DNA of 64,000 bases, taken from positions 55,069,408 through 55,133,407 of the forward strand of contig OY829329.1 of assembly GCA_963691655.1 (NCBI GenBank), written 5' to 3'. The DNA comes from Toxonevra muliebris (Eukaryota; Arthropoda; Insecta; Diptera; Pallopteridae). The notes under the pieces are model-generated. The model was not told the DNA's origin. It searched no databases and was given only the letters and a program-made list of their open reading frames with translations. Each line of letters opens with the position of its first letter. Positions within the stretch are counted from its first letter, which is position 1. Shown in pieces: positions 11,990-25,136 of this stretch. The position numbers were made by a program, and so were the translations under genes.

Positions 11990-12945
11990 AGCTCGCGTTC
12001 CTTTTTCTCATCCCGTTCCTCTTTCTTCTCGCGTCCCAGTTTCTCCTCACATTCTCACCCATTTTGAGTCCTTTTTCCTCGCTTATTTCCTTATTGCATC
12101 TTTCATATTCCTCGCTCTCCTTTTTTCAAGCGCTCTTCTCTCTCTTTGTGTTTCTATTTTTTCTCGTTTCTCACGTTTTCCTCGAGCCTATCTTTCTCTT
12201 CTCGTCTCTCCTGTTCCACGTGTGCCTTTTGATCTCTATTTTCCTTTCCTCTCGCGTCCCCTTTTGCCTCTCGCGTTCCCTTTTCTCCCGATTTTCTTTT
12301 GCCTCTTCACTTTGCGACCCTCTTTTCCTTCACACTGTTGTTTCTCATCTCGCATCTTTTTTTTCTCTTATGTCCCTCTTTTTTATTGTGTCCCTCTTTT
12401 CCTCTTGTAGCTCTTTCTTACTGTATCCCTCTTTTTGCTCGCATCCTTATTTCTTCTCCTTTTGGTCACGGTGTTTTTTTTCCTTCACCCTTGCGTTCCT
12501 TTTTCTTTTAGCTTCCTCCTTATCGCGTTCCTGTTTCTCCTCGCGTTTCTCTTGTTACCCCCGCCCCCCCCCCCCATCCATACTTCTCCGTCCTCCCTGC
12601 CTCCTTTTCTTTGTGTTTCTTTTTCTTCTCCCTTTCCTTTTGCTTTCCATGTCTTTTTTCCTCGTGTCCCCTTTGCTCTTCGCACTCTTCTGCACCCCGC
12701 GTTCTTATTCCTCCTCTCATATTTCTTTCTTCTCGCGTCCCTGTTTCTCCTTGTGTTCCTCTTTCCCCTTGTGTCCCTCGTGCTCCCGCATCTCTTTTGC
12801 TCCCCACGTTCCTCTTTCTTCCAACGTTCCTCTTTCTAGTTGCGGCCTTTATTCTTCTCACATTTCTTTTTCTCTGCGTGCCCCTCTTTCCCTTAATATT
12901 TTTCTTTACCCTCGTGTCCGTCTTCTTTGCGTTCTTTTTCCTCTT
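11990..12945. repeat. Polypyrimidine/polypurine array of TCTCGCGTCCC/TTTTTCTCCTC-like units
   Basis: About 950 bases almost free of purines on the plus strand except for recurring GCG or GTG steps. It reads as degenerate units such as CTCGCGTCCCTTTTTCTCC. Long open frames on both strands (for example 11950-12951 plus) come from the strand bias and repetition, not from a gene. Such tracts can form triplex DNA. Confidence 0.85.
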
Positions 12946-12951
12946 CTGTAG

Positions 12952-15797
12952 ACGGCAACGAAAACACAAAAACTCATTTTTATTAAAATAATTCATCAAC
13001 CTTACGAACTTTGAATAAATAATAACGAAGCAGTCTGCTAATGCTCATATAATTCCACTGTACATCAGAATACAAAATACTCATTTTTATCAAAAATAGA
13101 AGAAAAAAAGAATTCCATCAATGTCTCAATGTATCGGAATTATTTTGAACTCCACTACATACAACTAACTAAACACATATGCATGAACGCGCCTGTGGTT
13201 TATCTGCACTATGTACATAGCTGCCGCTGCTGTCAATGCCATTGCCAATGCGATATTGCCATTACTAAATATTGCGGCAACAATGAAACTTAGACATACT
13301 TGAGCACATAGTATTTTACCCCCAACAACAAATGAAATACAAAACATCACAGATAGATACTAAAATAGATGACTGTGATGATGATGTTGATGATACGTCC
13401 ATAAAACCGCATAACCACGTCGGCGTCGTTGGAGAATCGTAAAAAGAAAAAAACGTTTCGCCAATGCAGCACGTTTTTGCTACAAACTACTAAATTCTAA
13501 GTAGAAAATACAACACTGGGACGACAAGAGCAGCAAAAACGACAGAAGGGCAGGAGTGGAAATGGCGACAAATAGAGAAATAAACAAATAGCATGGAAGG
13601 AAAATATCCCCGCTATGTCATTTGAGGGGTACGATTTCTTTTTGCTCCCACCACGCAAATAAACAATCAAACACAGTTTCTTTCGAATAAGAAATATAAA
13701 AACCATTTCCACTCGCTATAGCGAAATAAGCGAAAAAGAAAAATAATATAATTTCAAATAATTTCATGCTGCAAATTACCATTGACAGGAGCAGCAATGA
13801 AGACGACACCATTGCAATAGTTGGAATGTCAAATGTCTTATTGGATTTTATGTGTACTTAGGGTGAATGTGTGGTAGGAGGCGGAGGTGGCGGTTCGAGG
13901 GATGGGGTGCAAAACTTTTAGTAATATAGCAAGCATTGACGTGGAGAAATAGTTGAGGAAATAAAGCGCTCCCACATGAGCTACTTTTCTATACTCCAAC
14001 CAACTGTTTCCGTCAAGTTTTTCCAATGATGATGATAAACTTTGACGTACGTTGATATTCAAAGTCATAACTAACCAAAACAAATAGTAGTAGTTAGTAG
14101 GTATATGTCGCGTCCATATAAAAGCACCCTTGGGTCTTAGATAAATTAGTTGTGATGACAATATTTGCTATGCTGCTTAAACTAAAGGAATTTACATTAT
14201 TTTATTATTGTTATTTGGTAGTTGACGTGACAAATGTTAGACGTTTATCCAGTTAGATTAAATAAATAGCGTCGTTAGTTTTACTAGTTACTTGAGCAAA
14301 TATGTGGCGCCCTATGTGGGGGTAGAAGTCTCTCACTTGCCACCTCTCGCATATTAACTATAAAAACAAATCATAAACAAATATTTAATTAAATCAAAAT
14401 GTGAGTCAATTAAAAATAATAACCAAACAAAACATTTCCACAAACTAAATTTACATTTCAAATGAAACAAAAAAAAACTTGCATTGCTTGTCTGTCAAAA
14501 CTCGAAGAAAAAATTTGCTGACAGTTGCGCCGCTAAAACTAACAAACTCATAACAAATCAAACACAAAACAGACAGTGATTACACACACAAAAAAAAATT
14601 GCTTCTATGTGCTGTCTATAACAAGATAACAAATGATTTGTGATTTTCATTTTTTGTAATTTTTTTTATTATAGTATGGCAACTATGCGTTATATAAAAT
14701 CACGTTGCCAACTGTTCAAATTGGCTACCCTTAAATGAAACGAAAAACAAAAACGAATTAAAAACACTTGGTTTTAAAAGCAAGTAGGTACAGCGAAATC
14801 AGTCAGTAGTTTATTTTTCAGGTCGTTTTTATAAAATAACGTTATAAAAACAATGAAAACAAAAAATTTAAAATAAATAACTTTGACAGTTGGTAACGCG
14901 AGGCACTGTAAAGCAATTAACCACAGCTGTCGCATAAACAACCCAAACCAAAGTAAGGCTATGTTGGTTGAAAGTGCGCTATAAAAAATGTGATTTTTGC
15001 CAGGTTTTTGAAGTTTCGATTACTGAATACTGAACTTTCAAATTTTCGCTTATTGCGACTCTGATTTCTCTGTATAAGTTCCGTCATACTCTGGAATACT
15101 ATTCGTGAAGGTGACGGCAAAAATATTTGATCCTGGAGGAGTGAAAAAATTAACTTAACTACAAGAATGATACCGAAAACTATAGAAGAGCACTTGGTTC
15201 AAGACCTACAGAGCACAGCCTTAAACCCATCGTCAAGTATTGAAAAGGGTAGAGACTTGCGCTAAGTACAGAACAACGAGGAACAGAACCCAGTATTAGA
15301 GAAATATTTGTTATTATTAGAGTGACATGGGGAGCTCAAAGTGACAGGCAGTGCGAATTGAAACATCTTTTATGTCAGTACCCAAATTAGGATTTTTCTA
15401 CCACTAACACATACCTTCATATGAGATAAGTTCCGTTGAGGGCCGAAACAATTTTCTGAAAATTGTTGCACAGAATTGTAACCAAAGAAGCCTCTTGTTT
15501 TCTTGTGGTCTTGAAATCACAGAATTAGCTACTGGTATTGTATGGTGCCCAAAATCTTATCCCGAAAAACCAAGTACCAATCCATAAGGTATCCAGATAT
15601 AGAGCAACGAGACTACACAACTCAGTAATAAAAAAAAAGTTATTGAGGATCTGGAATTTTAATGAAAATGAACCAGCACAGCGGTGTTTTCGTTTTGGCA
15701 ACCGGGAAGGTTCTTGTGTTCCAATTTTTATAAGGCAAAATACAAGGCAATTCAGTTTTCCAAATAAATGTTTAAACGCTCATAGGTTCATGTTTTT
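12952..15797. other. Non-coding stretch
   Basis: A+T-rich sequence with short ATG/GAT repeats near 13376-13393 and A runs. Open frames here are short and unconvincing. No gene, RNA or clear mobile element was recognised. Confidence 0.5.
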
Positions 15798-16262
15798 CAG
15801 ATAAGAGTATGCAACATTTGAAGGTCAATGTCTCGGGACAAACCCAAATCAATCTCAAACGATATTATTTGACCTCAGCAAAAAGAAAAACATTTTTGTG
15901 GAATGTTTTAACCCTCCACCTCCCCTTAAACCTAGCTTTAAAAGAGTTTTTAAGAAAAGGGCCCAAAATGACCCGTTTTTGTGGGAGTTAGAGGGTTAAA
16001 ATGTTCTAAGGAAATACTCCTCAAAAAATTTAAATATAGGTCGTCGAAGACAAGAACCACCTTAAATAAAATTTTTTATATGATTTTTCTCATTGTTTGA
16101 TTCGGTTTTTGACCAAAAAAAATAAAAATTTCAAACCACTGTAAAAAAAAAACTGTGATGTAGTGGAGCAAAAAGTGATTGGGGCTTTTGTTACTGAGGT
16201 CAAATACTATCGTCTGAGAGTGGTTTGAATTTGTCCCGAAAATATGTGTTGCACTGTGTAAT
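15798..16262. mobile_element. Long-TIR MITE-like element
   Basis: The left arm (about 15809-15880) contains CTCGGGACAAACCCAAATCA, then CTCAAACGATATTATTTGAC. The right arm, read in reverse complement, contains TTCGGGACAAATTCAAACCA, then CTCAGACGATAGTATTTGAC. The arms pair over roughly 60-70 bases. Left and right tips (ATGCAACATTT and GTTGCACTGTGTA) pair less well, so the exact ends are uncertain. An 84-bp TTAA-flanked element sits inside (15912-15995). Confidence 0.75.
15912..15995. mobile_element. 84-bp TTAA-flanked mini-element, copy 1 (nested)
   Basis: Starts CCCTCCACCTCCCC and ends GGGAGTTAGAGGG, an imperfect inverted repeat (11 of 14 terminal bases). TTAA flanks both sides (15908-15911, 15996-15999). 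A second TTAA-flanked element of exactly 84 bp lies at 62521-62604. TTAA duplication is the piggyBac signature; the small size and imperfect arms leave the class open. Confidence 0.6.
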
Positions 16263-17746
16263 CTTTAAATTCAATAATCCATTAGAAAAAGTTCGGGCAC
16301 TAATAGTATAATATATTGAGAAACCTATAATCTCGTACTGCGAATGTGTGCAGTTGTAAGTTCTCTTCTTAACAGAGAATTTGTTATTTTCGACAGCATA
16401 AATTTGTTGAAGTGGATAGCAGGAAAAGCTGCAAGCTTCCTTCTAACTTTTTCTGTTTACAGAAGAAGTGAATTTGTTTCGAAGACAAATATAACTGGAT
16501 AGTTTCTTTTCCTTTATCCTTTATCAATCGCCTTAAAAACCTTAGCCATTTCTCTGTTTTTCTTAAAGAAAAAGGCCCCAAACTAATTAGTTACCAATGG
16601 AGTTATTTCTCTATCTATGTTGTTGTGAAATATGTTCAGAAACTATCAGACCTGATTTTTTGTTTGTAATTCTAAAAGCAAAAATCATATTTAATACGCA
16701 TAGCGTATTTAAAGAAGAAAAATAACAACCACAGCTTAACTTTTTTATTTACTTTTATTTATTTATAGATTTTTTCTTATTGCCGTCATGTTGCTAACTA
16801 AATTAATGATCGACCACAAATTGCTGTTACAAACAGCTTGGCCCATCACAACACATAGTTGCAAATTAATGGGAATTTTACGCGTAGTTTCTTTTTTAAT
16901 ATTTTGTGGAATCATTCATATGCATTTGATCTGCGACATTTCTACCTATTATTTCCCAGTTTTGGGTTGCAATATGTATTTCAGCATAACATAGGAATTT
17001 CATATTAAAAATATTTGATGTGGTCGTTATAGCTGACCATAGTACTAGAGAACCAAGCACCAACTCACAAAAACAAATATACAAAAATAATAAAAAAAAA
17101 AAACGAAAATAAAAATAAACAAAAAATGTTGACAGTAATTAAATTTAATGTTGAAAAATGGTGCAGGACAAACAATTGTGACTTGATATGAAAAATATTC
17201 TCATATACAAAAAGTAAATACAACGTTAGCAAATGAATATTAATTGAAGTATGAGTGAGTACTTACCAAAAAAAAAAAAAAGGTAGAAGCTAAAATTTCA
17301 AAACTACAAGTGCAATTTATTGAATTTTTTTTTCAACACAAAAAATGTATAGCTCTCAAAGTGGGGTAAAATATTACTGACGTTTGCTAATGAAATTTTA
17401 TATTACAGTAAAACTGTTGGCGACCTATATGGGGTGTGAGGTTAGTACAGATTTTTCCACTTGACCGCAATCACAAAAGTGACTAAAATTCCATATCACT
17501 CACTCGGTCACACATTAAGAAATAGAAAATTTATTACTAATTTGCCTGTTAGCATCGCAACATTTCTATATATCAAATATGTTCATTGAACATAGCAACC
17601 CTTTTATATTTGTTATGTTGCAACACATTTCCTTCTACATACTATACAATGTTCAAAGTTAAAATCGTAGCATATTTCTTTACACTTGACTGCATGCATT
17701 TTGACTTTGAATTACACATACAAACACCAACACACATGCTTGCCAA
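16263..17746. other. Non-coding stretch
   Basis: A+T-rich with A and T homopolymers (near 17088-17105 and 17269-17281). No gene or repeat structure was recognised. Confidence 0.5.
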
Positions 17747-17748
17747 TA

Positions 17749-18529
17749 CCCAGCCGACCAAATCTTCGTAAATGATATCGTTTACGAGACTTTGGCGATA
17801 GTTTTGCGGACAAATTAGCGATAGGCTAATGGATCCGAAAACGAATCATATATCGTTCAGTTTGTGGCAGTAAAGGTCTCGTTTACAATACTCGCAAAAT
17901 ATGATAGCGAGCATTTTGCGAGTCTTTTTACGAATCGTTTCTGATATCATTTGCGAGCATTTAGAGATATTTTTTAAGAGTCATTTATGATAACGGTAAC
18001 GAGCCTTTTGCGATATTTTTGCGAGTCTTTTATTCATGCCATTTTTTACTACAACTACGAAAATTAATAATTTTGTGGTGTGCTAGATTTTCAAATATTT
18101 TTATCTATTACTACAATATTATCATACTACTCTGTGTTATGAAATAAAAAAATAAATAATAAAAATAAAATATTAAAAAATGGTGGATTTTAAATTGTAC
18201 CTATAATTTAAAAAGCATAATGTACATAAACTTAAAGTGCGTTTATGTACTTATCATACATTCCCGTCTTTGTCTAGTTGCTAATTTACATAACCTTCCT
18301 ATATTCAACATAAATATGAAGTGTATCAGAATTATATACAAGTACAAATCTTTGTTAGTGTTTTGCGACGCTCGTATGCTCGCAAAACTATCGTTTGCAA
18401 GCACGTTTGCGAACATTTAGCGAGTGTTTTGCGACGCTCGTATTTATGCCCGCAAAACGCTTGTTTCTGAACTCGTTTGCGATAGTTTAGGCGAACTTTC
18501 GCTCAACATTCGCTTCGTGGTCCACTGGG
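17749..18529. mobile_element. Non-autonomous element with GCGA-rich subterminal arrays
   Basis: The left end begins CCCAGCCGACCA and the right end, reverse-complemented, begins CCCAGTGGACCA, with TA on both outer flanks (17747-17748, 18530-18531). Inside, the left ~260 bp and right ~175 bp are packed with TTTGCGA, GCGAGC and their reverse complements, separated by a plain A+T-rich centre (about 18030-18350). Terminal pairing is short, and the TA duplication is weak evidence, so the superfamily is not assigned. Confidence 0.65.
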
Positions 18530-18630
18530 TATAAAATGTATGTAGGTTTATTGGTATGAGTACCTACTACAATATGCTACTACTATTTATAATCCTACTA
18601 CTCTAGTACCGAGTACTATTCGTTTCCTAG

Positions 18631-18648
18631 GTATGTATGTATGTATGT
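18631..18648. repeat. GTAT microsatellite
   Basis: Four to five consecutive GTAT units. Confidence 0.9.
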
Positions 18649-18839
18649 AAATATTGTGTAAAATATTCTTTTGTATGTTTGTTATGATGTCTGCAGCAGG
18701 CATGTGTTGTTACTTTTTTGCAATTGACATTTATGCAATTTGGCGCTACAAATTAAATTTTCTCAATTTCCATAACGGAAGTTTCTGAATGCATGTGAAT
18801 AAAAATGCCCAGCGGTAAAGAGTTGAATTGTTAGCCTAA

Positions 18840-19340
18840 GAAACGGAAAGAAAACGCTGATTTGATTTTAGTTGTTTGTCTAAAGTTTAATTAATTGAAA
18901 AATACCAAAGATGAATTGACTTGATTTGAGATCTTGGCCATGAAAACTTCAAGGGCTGATTTGATTTGTAAAAAAAAAACTGCCAAAGAATTGCTGATAT
19001 TATTTCAGGTGTTCTCCAAAAACGCAAAGAAACGCCAAAGACGAGTCAAGAAAACGCTGAATCGAATTGAAGTGCTGGCAAAAAAAAAAAGCTGAAGAAC
19101 CGATGATTTAGTTTCCAGTGTTGAGCAAGGGAATTTCAAAGCGCTAGCTTGACTTGAAGCGTTGGCCAAAGAAACTACAAGGAAGTGCTTTATTTCAGAA
19201 GTCGATCAAAAAACCCATGAAAGCCTCATCTTAATTTGAGATTTTGACCAAAGAAACGATAAGACATTGCTGACTTGATTTTAGCTGAGGAAAGGGCTGA
19301 CCGGATTTTATGTGATGGTCAAAGAAACGCCAAGGAAAGA
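18840..19340. repeat. Degenerate minisatellite (CCAAAGAAACGCCAAGG / GCTGATTTGATTTTAG units)
   Basis: Recurring blocks such as GCCAAAGAAACGCCAAGG, GAAAACGCTGATTTGATTTT and TTGGCCAAAGAAACTACAAGG at irregular spacing of about 45-70 bases. Not coding. Confidence 0.7.
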
Positions 19341-22029
19341 GGCCTCATACGCTTTCTGCGAAGCTTTTACTAGCGTTTAAAATAATTTTTTTTTAACAAG
19401 TATTTAGGTGGGAAAATTTCCACAATTTTTTTTTACTGTTGACTGTTTTTCGAAAATATTTAGAGAGAAGGTTGTGATCTAAGCTTGAAGTAAGCAAAAG
19501 TTTCGCAAATTCTTAAATACAATATAAAAGACATTTTCAAAACAGCACCAAAAAAAAAATATGGCTTCAGCTAAGGTTCCACAAAATAAAATATCTCCTG
19601 GAAGAAACTGAAAATACCTTAGCGAAACATTGGAAGAAAAAACAAAGAAAAGCTTGCATTTTTAATTAACGACCAAAAAGCCAGAGGTGCTAAGCAAAAA
19701 TAACTAAAATTTAACTAAATTTGATCATATAAAACAACAGGCTGAAGAAAATTGAGAAGCTTTGAGGCAGCCACATACGGATTAAAAGACTGACGAATGA
19801 GAATGAGGTAAATAGAGTAAGTACCTCACGCAAAGAAAGCATCATCCGCCGAAAAAAATATATAAAAGACTTCAAGCAGAAGTTTTTTATCCGCTGGGTT
19901 TATATATAGCTTTTAAAATTTTCGCACAGTTTGCGTAGTAAAGCATTTTATATTTCCACTTTTTTTTTTTTTTTTTTTGATACAAAAAATGTCACAAATT
20001 TGCATATATTTTCATACGTTTTTTCTCACACTCTCTCTTGCTTCTCTCATATATGTATGCTAAGTATAAAGTTGGCAACGCCAAGCTGACTATAGAAGTA
20101 ACGGTAAAAGTAAACGATTCAAAAACGAATGAAGCTACCACCACCACCGCAGCCGCCATTTGCATAAATGTTGTCCAAACCACTTGCGAATTTTAAACTC
20201 AATTTTTTTTTGTTGATATTGTTGCTCTTTATTTTGACAAATTTTTCACACCAAATAATATTATAATGTAAAAAAGTGTATTGTTTTCATTTTCATTTCA
20301 AGAGTGGAAGTAAGAGGCGTAGAGGGAGAAAAAAAAGAAGAAGGGAATTCGCAGTAGAGGAAACTGACGGAGAAAAACAAACGAAATCAAAAGAGAAAAA
20401 CCAAGAGAGAGGGGAAACGAGCGAACATGTTGACAGTATCTTTAATAATTTGGCTTACATAATTCCCGCTTGTATCATAAATTATTATGATGTTCGCATT
20501 TTAAATGTAGTCAACGTATGTGGGTACAAAACAACTAGAGAACAAAAGAGGCGTTAACTTATTAAAAATGTATTTTATCAAAGGTTTTACTCTCATTCTC
20601 ACACGCTCCCTTCCTCCTGCAGCTCGACTATTTCCTAAGAAGAATTTTAAATTTGCATTTTTACACCACACACAATTATTATCACGTTCATTTATGAGCG
20701 CGGATGTGTGGAGGGTTGTGAGGCTGGTATTTGTTTGCCCATCACTTGTGGCTAATTTATTTGGTAACGCGCTGAAAATTTCCCTCCCATCCCAAACCCT
20801 CGATTGAATGTCATAAATTCTTGTTTATTGTGTGTGCGCGATTCGCGACTCGAGAGTCAGCGCTACCGAAAAACTCATTTCGTATTCATGAGTGCAATTT
20901 CTGTTCCTTGTGAGGGTAATAAAAATCACAATTATCGTTAGATCGAAAAGTTAAGATAAGCACCAGGGCACACACACACACTCACATATACATACATAGA
21001 AAATGCACATATAGCTAAATTAATGCATGCAAATTTTAAAAGAGCAAATGAGTGTATGGCAAGAGTCATAGGAAAGTCAATTTTAAAAGAGAGGGGGTAA
21101 TTTTATATGCAAAAAGGTTGGATTAGCTGGAAATCTAATATGGAATGAAGTAGCTGTCAAGTACGTTGCTGAAAAGACAAACAAATCATTGTCAGTATGA
21201 AAAAAATGATGCGATATTAATCAGAACAATGCAAGTATTGAATTTACGTTTCCTCAGGGACTTGCATAGGTCAGGATTTAAACACAGATAAATTTATTTA
21301 GATTTCTCTTATATTTTCCTTACAATTGTTGTGGTTTTGCGTATGGATTGCGTTTGAGAATCCATGAATTTGAATTTTCCACTTTTAACCACTTTTGATG
21401 AAAAATATAAGTGAACTTGTATGGCGCCTAAGGTGGGGTTGCAAAAAAATAGTGTTTTGAGAAATTTTAAAGGCAAAGCAAGGATTTTTTTTAATTGATA
21501 TATGAAACTTGGGAATATGGAAGAGACTTGTGTAAGATTTAGATTTTTAGAATTATTACGGCATTGTATGAAGGCATAAAAAGAAACAGTCGAATGTTTT
21601 TATCGAGTTAGATCGGACAAAATGAAAAATGTCTCGTGCTTTTTAGGGTTTGTTACGATTTTTTTAGAAAGGCCGGAATCAGAAAATCGGTCTAGAAGAT
21701 AACAAAACTACAGGGAATGTCATCTGCGAATGTCTTGGTTTCTCTCGGATGCAACCAAATATAAGGGCGATCCTAAGTGAACATTTATTAACCAAATACG
21801 ATTTGTTCAACCTTGATCTATATAAGTTAAGCAACTCTCAAAAGCAAAAAAAAAAAAAAATTTTTAAGCCAAAGTTGGGAGGGTGCCCAGTCTTTGGGAT
21901 GAAATTTAATAGACCTGAGTTTTTTTCACTTTGCAGACTTTAAAACTAATATAATGCCATACGGCTATTAAACTTACGACCTCTTCATGGTACTTCTGAT
22001 TATAAATGAAACAGACGCTTCTCCAAGAT
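19341..22029. other. Non-coding stretch
   Basis: Holds a long T run (about 19959-19978), a purine-rich patch (about 20300-20415) and otherwise unremarkable A+T-rich sequence. No gene supported. Confidence 0.5.
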
Positions 22030-22750
22030 GCTTTTGTTTTTCCATGTACTTCCTGCTCTTCTATGACCTTCCTTGGTTCTCCATGATCCCTCTCCTTCTG
22101 CTGGTTTTCCTGGGACTCTCACTTCTCCATGATCCCTCTCCTTCTCCTGGTTTTCCTGGGACTCTCACTTCTCCACGACCCTTCTGCTTTACAATGATCA
22201 GTCTGTTTCTTAATTACCCTTTTACCTATCCATGAGTCCCCTACCTTTCCATGATCCTGGTTCTCTATGGCTCTTCTGGTTCTACATAACCTTCCTGATT
22301 CTCCAAAATCTTTCTGCTTCTCCAAGATCTCTCTGCTTCTCAAAGCCTCTCCAGCTTTCCCTGGCACCCCAACTTCTACTTCTAAATTACTCTTCTGTTT
22401 CTTCATTACTGGTTTTCAAGAACCATCTGCTACTCTATTATCCTATTGCTTTAACAAGTCTCATCTGCTTCGTCGTAACCCTCTTGCTTCTCCAACAGGC
22501 TTTTTGTTTCTTTTTAACCGTTAGCTGTTTCATAACCCCCTGCTTCTACATGACTTTTTTGTTTCTACATGAACCTCTTGCTTCTCCATGACCTTCCTAC
22601 TTCTCCATAACCATCTCGATTTTTCATGGCTCCTTTACTTCTCCATAACCCTCTGGATATTCCTTGATCGTTCTGCTTCTCTAAGGCTCCCGATTTCTTT
22701 ATACTTTCTTTTGTTTTTCATGACCTTTCGCCTTTCTCTCGACCCTGCCA
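22030..22750. repeat. Degenerate minisatellite of CTTCTCCATGACCCT-like units
   Basis: Repeated CTTCTCCATGACCCTC-like blocks of about 23-24 bases, read on the plus strand. One perfect higher unit of 46 bases is doubled in tandem (22078-22123 and 22124-22169, one mismatch). Apparent open frames on either strand are products of the repetition. Confidence 0.8.
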
Positions 22751-25136
22751 TCTTTGCAAGCTTCCTCTCTCAGTTTAATCTCATGTGCTCTATAGTTTTA
22801 AGTGTGAAAATTTTCTTTTGAGAAATCCAAATAATTTAAAAAAACAAAAAATTTGAAAAAATCTTCACATATCGAAAACACCAAAAGTTAGATTCCAATT
22901 TTTTCTTTTCGACAACATTTTACATTTTAACACTACCACAAAAATAAAAAAAATATTAGCTATTCCACATGCTTATCATAATCCAATATAGACAGAACTC
23001 CTGAAAAATCAAAAAATGCTAAAAAAAAAAAAAGAATTACAAATTCTCAACATGTCACGAACAAATTGCCTCAAAATCCGAATATTTTATATGAGCTTGT
23101 GTCGTCTAGACAGACAATTTTCCTGCATATCCATACAAAATACACAAAAAAAGCCGTCATCTACAGCGCCCCTCAACTAAAAATATATGTAACTAAAATA
23201 CTAGTGTTGCACATAGAATATTACATTTAGTTACAAAAATATCAACAGTGGCAACAGCAAACGGCTCCAACAATTGCAACCAAACCAAGTCATTGTGTAT
23301 GTGAGCGGTGGTAATAGCATAAATTGAACATAGTTACAGTAAAAAAAAAACCAGCAGCTACAATATTGCAGCTTTTTTGGCGCATGGAATACATATACAT
23401 ACAAACAAACATTTAGATACAAACACACGCACACACACGTACACACAGAAAGAGACATATTGAACCACAAACATTAACCACAACTCAATTTAGAATGTCA
23501 ATTTTCCTATTAAATATCGAATTAAAGCGGATTTTGAAAGTTGTGGTTGCAAAGTAAAGAACAAGAGAGAAGGAAGTATGCATATGAATTGGTTGCCTGA
23601 TTGGTTTGTTGATGGAGCAGTTTATTGTCAGACGCACGTTTCTTTTGGCGCAAGATTTGTACGCTTTTTCAGCATAATTAATTGGAAATTTCATGCATTT
23701 TTTTCTAGAGAGAGTGTGTGATGGTAATGAATTTTTTCCACTTACTTTTTTTTTTTTATCTAAAGCTTTACTATTGATATCTTGAGCTTTAATTTTTACT
23801 TTTTCGTGGTAATTTTCTTTTGACAGCATTGCCGGCATTGCCAATTGATTACTGTTTAATTTAATTTGTTTGACACAGGGTTGCATTTGGGTTTCTTGTT
23901 TCGAAAAGAGAAGAAGCTTAAATTTTCAGAGAAGTGTTAACTAGTTTTGGTGAGAAAGGCAACGAACTATGGCTTCTAGATTAGGTATTACAATCCAGTA
24001 GTTGCCACGATGTGGAGGAACATGAAATTGTTTGTCATTTCTTATGTGACTATTGTTCTCCAAAACCCTCTTGATATGGAAAAGAGGAAATTTTGAGAAC
24101 TGAAGGGACTAGTAAGTGCAGGATTGGGACTAGTAAGTGGAGATTCAGTCTCTGAGTCTTTTCCATACGTTTTGGTAACTTTTTGTTAGAAATGGATTAT
24201 AAAATACTAAAAGTGACCTTCGCAGCACAGGTTTTATTACTGGTGTACTTTCCCCTGAATTTCAATGAAGAAAGATCCATATTGTAATTGGAATTGGTTG
24301 GTTGACGGCGGTGGTTGTTCTACAGAAAACCTACTGTGGGCCACACTTAGCGCTATTGACTAACTGCCAAGCAATCAGACAAGTTAAGAAGGAATTTTCT
24401 CACAAAAAAAATGGATACGTTTTTCTCCTTTTTTTTTTTGATTCAAAAAATTATAACAAAAATGTTATGTGTCACCTTTTCTATGTTTTATATTAGTTAT
24501 TTCTTTGAATTTATATTATTGCGTATTATGAAGCAACGTGATCGCTACATTTGTGGCACATATTGAGAATGAGAAGTTAAATATTTTAATTTATAATGAA
24601 GACAAATAACTATTAATATTTCATTTTAATTTTGTATCTGCAAATAACTGAATTAAAACTAATAAATATCATTTATTTCCACATTTCATACCAATGTTTA
24701 AATTGTTCACGTATAAAATGTAAGAAGTCTCCACTACTTTCTCTTTAAAAATTTGACTTGTGACGACATGCGCAGAGAGAGGCAATTTTGATAAACTTAT
24801 TGGCGTAATCTTGTATTCTATCATTCTTGATTCGGCTACATACAACATAGCAGAGAGAAAACTTCTCGCAGTTTTATCCCATGTGCTTTAATGAGAGACT
24901 CGATATAGAATCTCGGATTGATTGCATATCAGATATACGTGTACTAAGTCGTCTTTGTGCCGATAAGTGTAGAGAGTACAAACAGAGGAAAAGCAACAAC
25001 AAAATAGAGAGAAGAGGACTGCAAACACTTCAACAGGAAAGTTGCTGTATCTTTTTAACCAAAACACTCAGAATAACAAATAATGCATTAAATGATAAGT
25101 TTAATATTGTGTTTTAATACTATAATATTAAAAGAT
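22751..25136. other. Non-coding stretch
   Basis: A+T-rich with a CA-rich patch near 23420-23450. Short open frames such as 23485-23886 (minus) have no recognisable domain and are not called as genes. Confidence 0.5.

Noticed and set aside
11950..12951. A 333-codon open frame on the plus strand
   Set aside because: It translates the pyrimidine-rich array into Leu/Phe/Ser/Pro-rich repeats; long frames also exist on the opposite strand. Strand bias explains it.
14303..14322. TGGCGCCCTATGTGGGGG, similar to a tRNA-Lys primer binding site; looser matches near 17419 and 21423
   Set aside because: No long terminal repeats, no CA end directly before the motif, no polypurine tract and no gag-pol coding nearby. 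Chance or a worn relic cannot be told apart.
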